Positions 33,160 through 33,432 of a DNA stretch of 33,432 nt are shown piece by piece. Under the pieces are notes generated by a model. The model ran no database searches. It saw only the letters and a program-made list of their open reading frames with translations, and had not been told where the DNA came from. Each line of letters opens with the position of its first letter. The stretch's first letter is position 1. The position numbers and the translations under genes were made by a program. The stretch is taken from the NCBI GenBank assembly GCA_937934655.1, contig CALGZB010000164.1, positions 1 to 33,432 of the forward strand, read 5' to 3'. The stretch is from an uncultured Acidimicrobiales bacterium. Lineage in GTDB: Bacteria; Actinomycetota; Acidimicrobiia; Acidimicrobiales; SHLQ01.

Positions 33160-33432
33160 TTAGCGGCCGGTTCCTTGGGACAGTGGGGTTTCGGCCTTTT
33201 GGAACTCGAGGTTCAGTTTGAGGGTGCCGAGCATGATGCCGGGTTGGTGGCGCCAGTCGTTGTCGTCGGCGTAACTGATCGAGTCGAGCCGATCGAGCAG
33301 TGCGCCCCACGCGATCTGCTGTTCGATCCGGGAGAGCGTGGCGCCGGGGCAGACCCGAGGCCCGGCCGAGAAGGTGACGTGTCGGGTGAGTCCCTGACGG
33401 TCGAGATCGAGGTCGAACGGGCAGGCGAACTC
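33160..33432 (-). CDS. Cytochrome P450, C-terminal part (partial)
   Basis: The minus-strand frame is open from the right edge to a TAA at 33160-33162, giving the last 90 residues. It contains FSAGPRVCPG, the heme-binding loop whose Cys ligates the iron, followed by the L-helix (ATLSRIEQQIAWGALLDRL). This is a bacterial class I P450 end of normal length. The subfamily cannot be told from this part. Proximity to an acyl-CoA dehydrogenase pair would fit oxidation of a lipid or sterol side chain, as inference only. The rest of the gene lies beyond the window. Confidence 0.93.
   Translation of the reverse strand, partial: EFACPFDLDLDRQGLTRHVTFSAGPRVCPGATLSRIEQQIAWGALLDRLDSISYADDNDWRHQPGIMLGTLKLNLEFQKAETPLSQGTGR

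Overview
The window is high-GC, densely packed actinobacterial DNA. A marine or aquatic member of class Acidimicrobiia (Ilumatobacter-like) fits best. This rests on an F420-type LLM oxidoreductase, a mycothiol-nitroreductase-like DsbA protein, paired actinobacterial-style acyl-CoA dehydrogenases, an LAxTG-like wall-sorting tail and many start codons that appear leaderless. The assignment is inference; no rRNA or marker gene is present.

Layout. 1-768: the 3' end of an unrecognised gene, a repeat-rich spacer and a cupin-like gene. 765-2676 (minus): an EamA exporter followed by AzlC and AzlD, a likely amino-acid efflux operon. 2746-3882: an SRPBCC gene and a TetR gene, divergent around two operator-like palindromes. 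3879-6649 (minus): a ureohydrolase, an M48-like protein that has lost its zinc motif, and a YqeY protein. 6849-13415: one 2188-residue exported surface protein with five large repeats and an LAFSG tail. 13497-17100: a DsbA-like gene divergent from a molybdopterin oxidoreductase whose end overlaps an HxlR regulator. 17170-22575: Rieske oxygenase, SDR, LLM oxidoreductase, thiolase-like and isocitrate-lyase-like genes, an assortment suggesting catabolism of lipid or cyclic compounds. 22654-24402: glnS. 24418-29689 (minus): two tandem paralogous secreted proteins with a CBM60-like module and beta-helix repeats. 29848-33432: an acyl-CoA dehydrogenase pair, an MBL-fold hydrolase and the end of a cytochrome P450.

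Two themes run across the window. First, at least six genes have a TANNNT hexamer exactly six bases before the start codon, the signature of leaderless transcripts; a seventh has a gap of seven. Second, several 3' ends carry long GC-rich palindromes or tandem repeats, one 19-nt arm of which recurs 20 kb away. In two places the repeat supplies the stop codon of the neighbouring gene.

The most unusual content is the extracellular set: the giant repeat protein with its recurrent TWPTD linkers, and the duplicated CBM60/beta-helix proteins. No sortase, CRISPR array, transposase, tRNA or rRNA was seen. No stretch longer than 300 bases lacks a gene.
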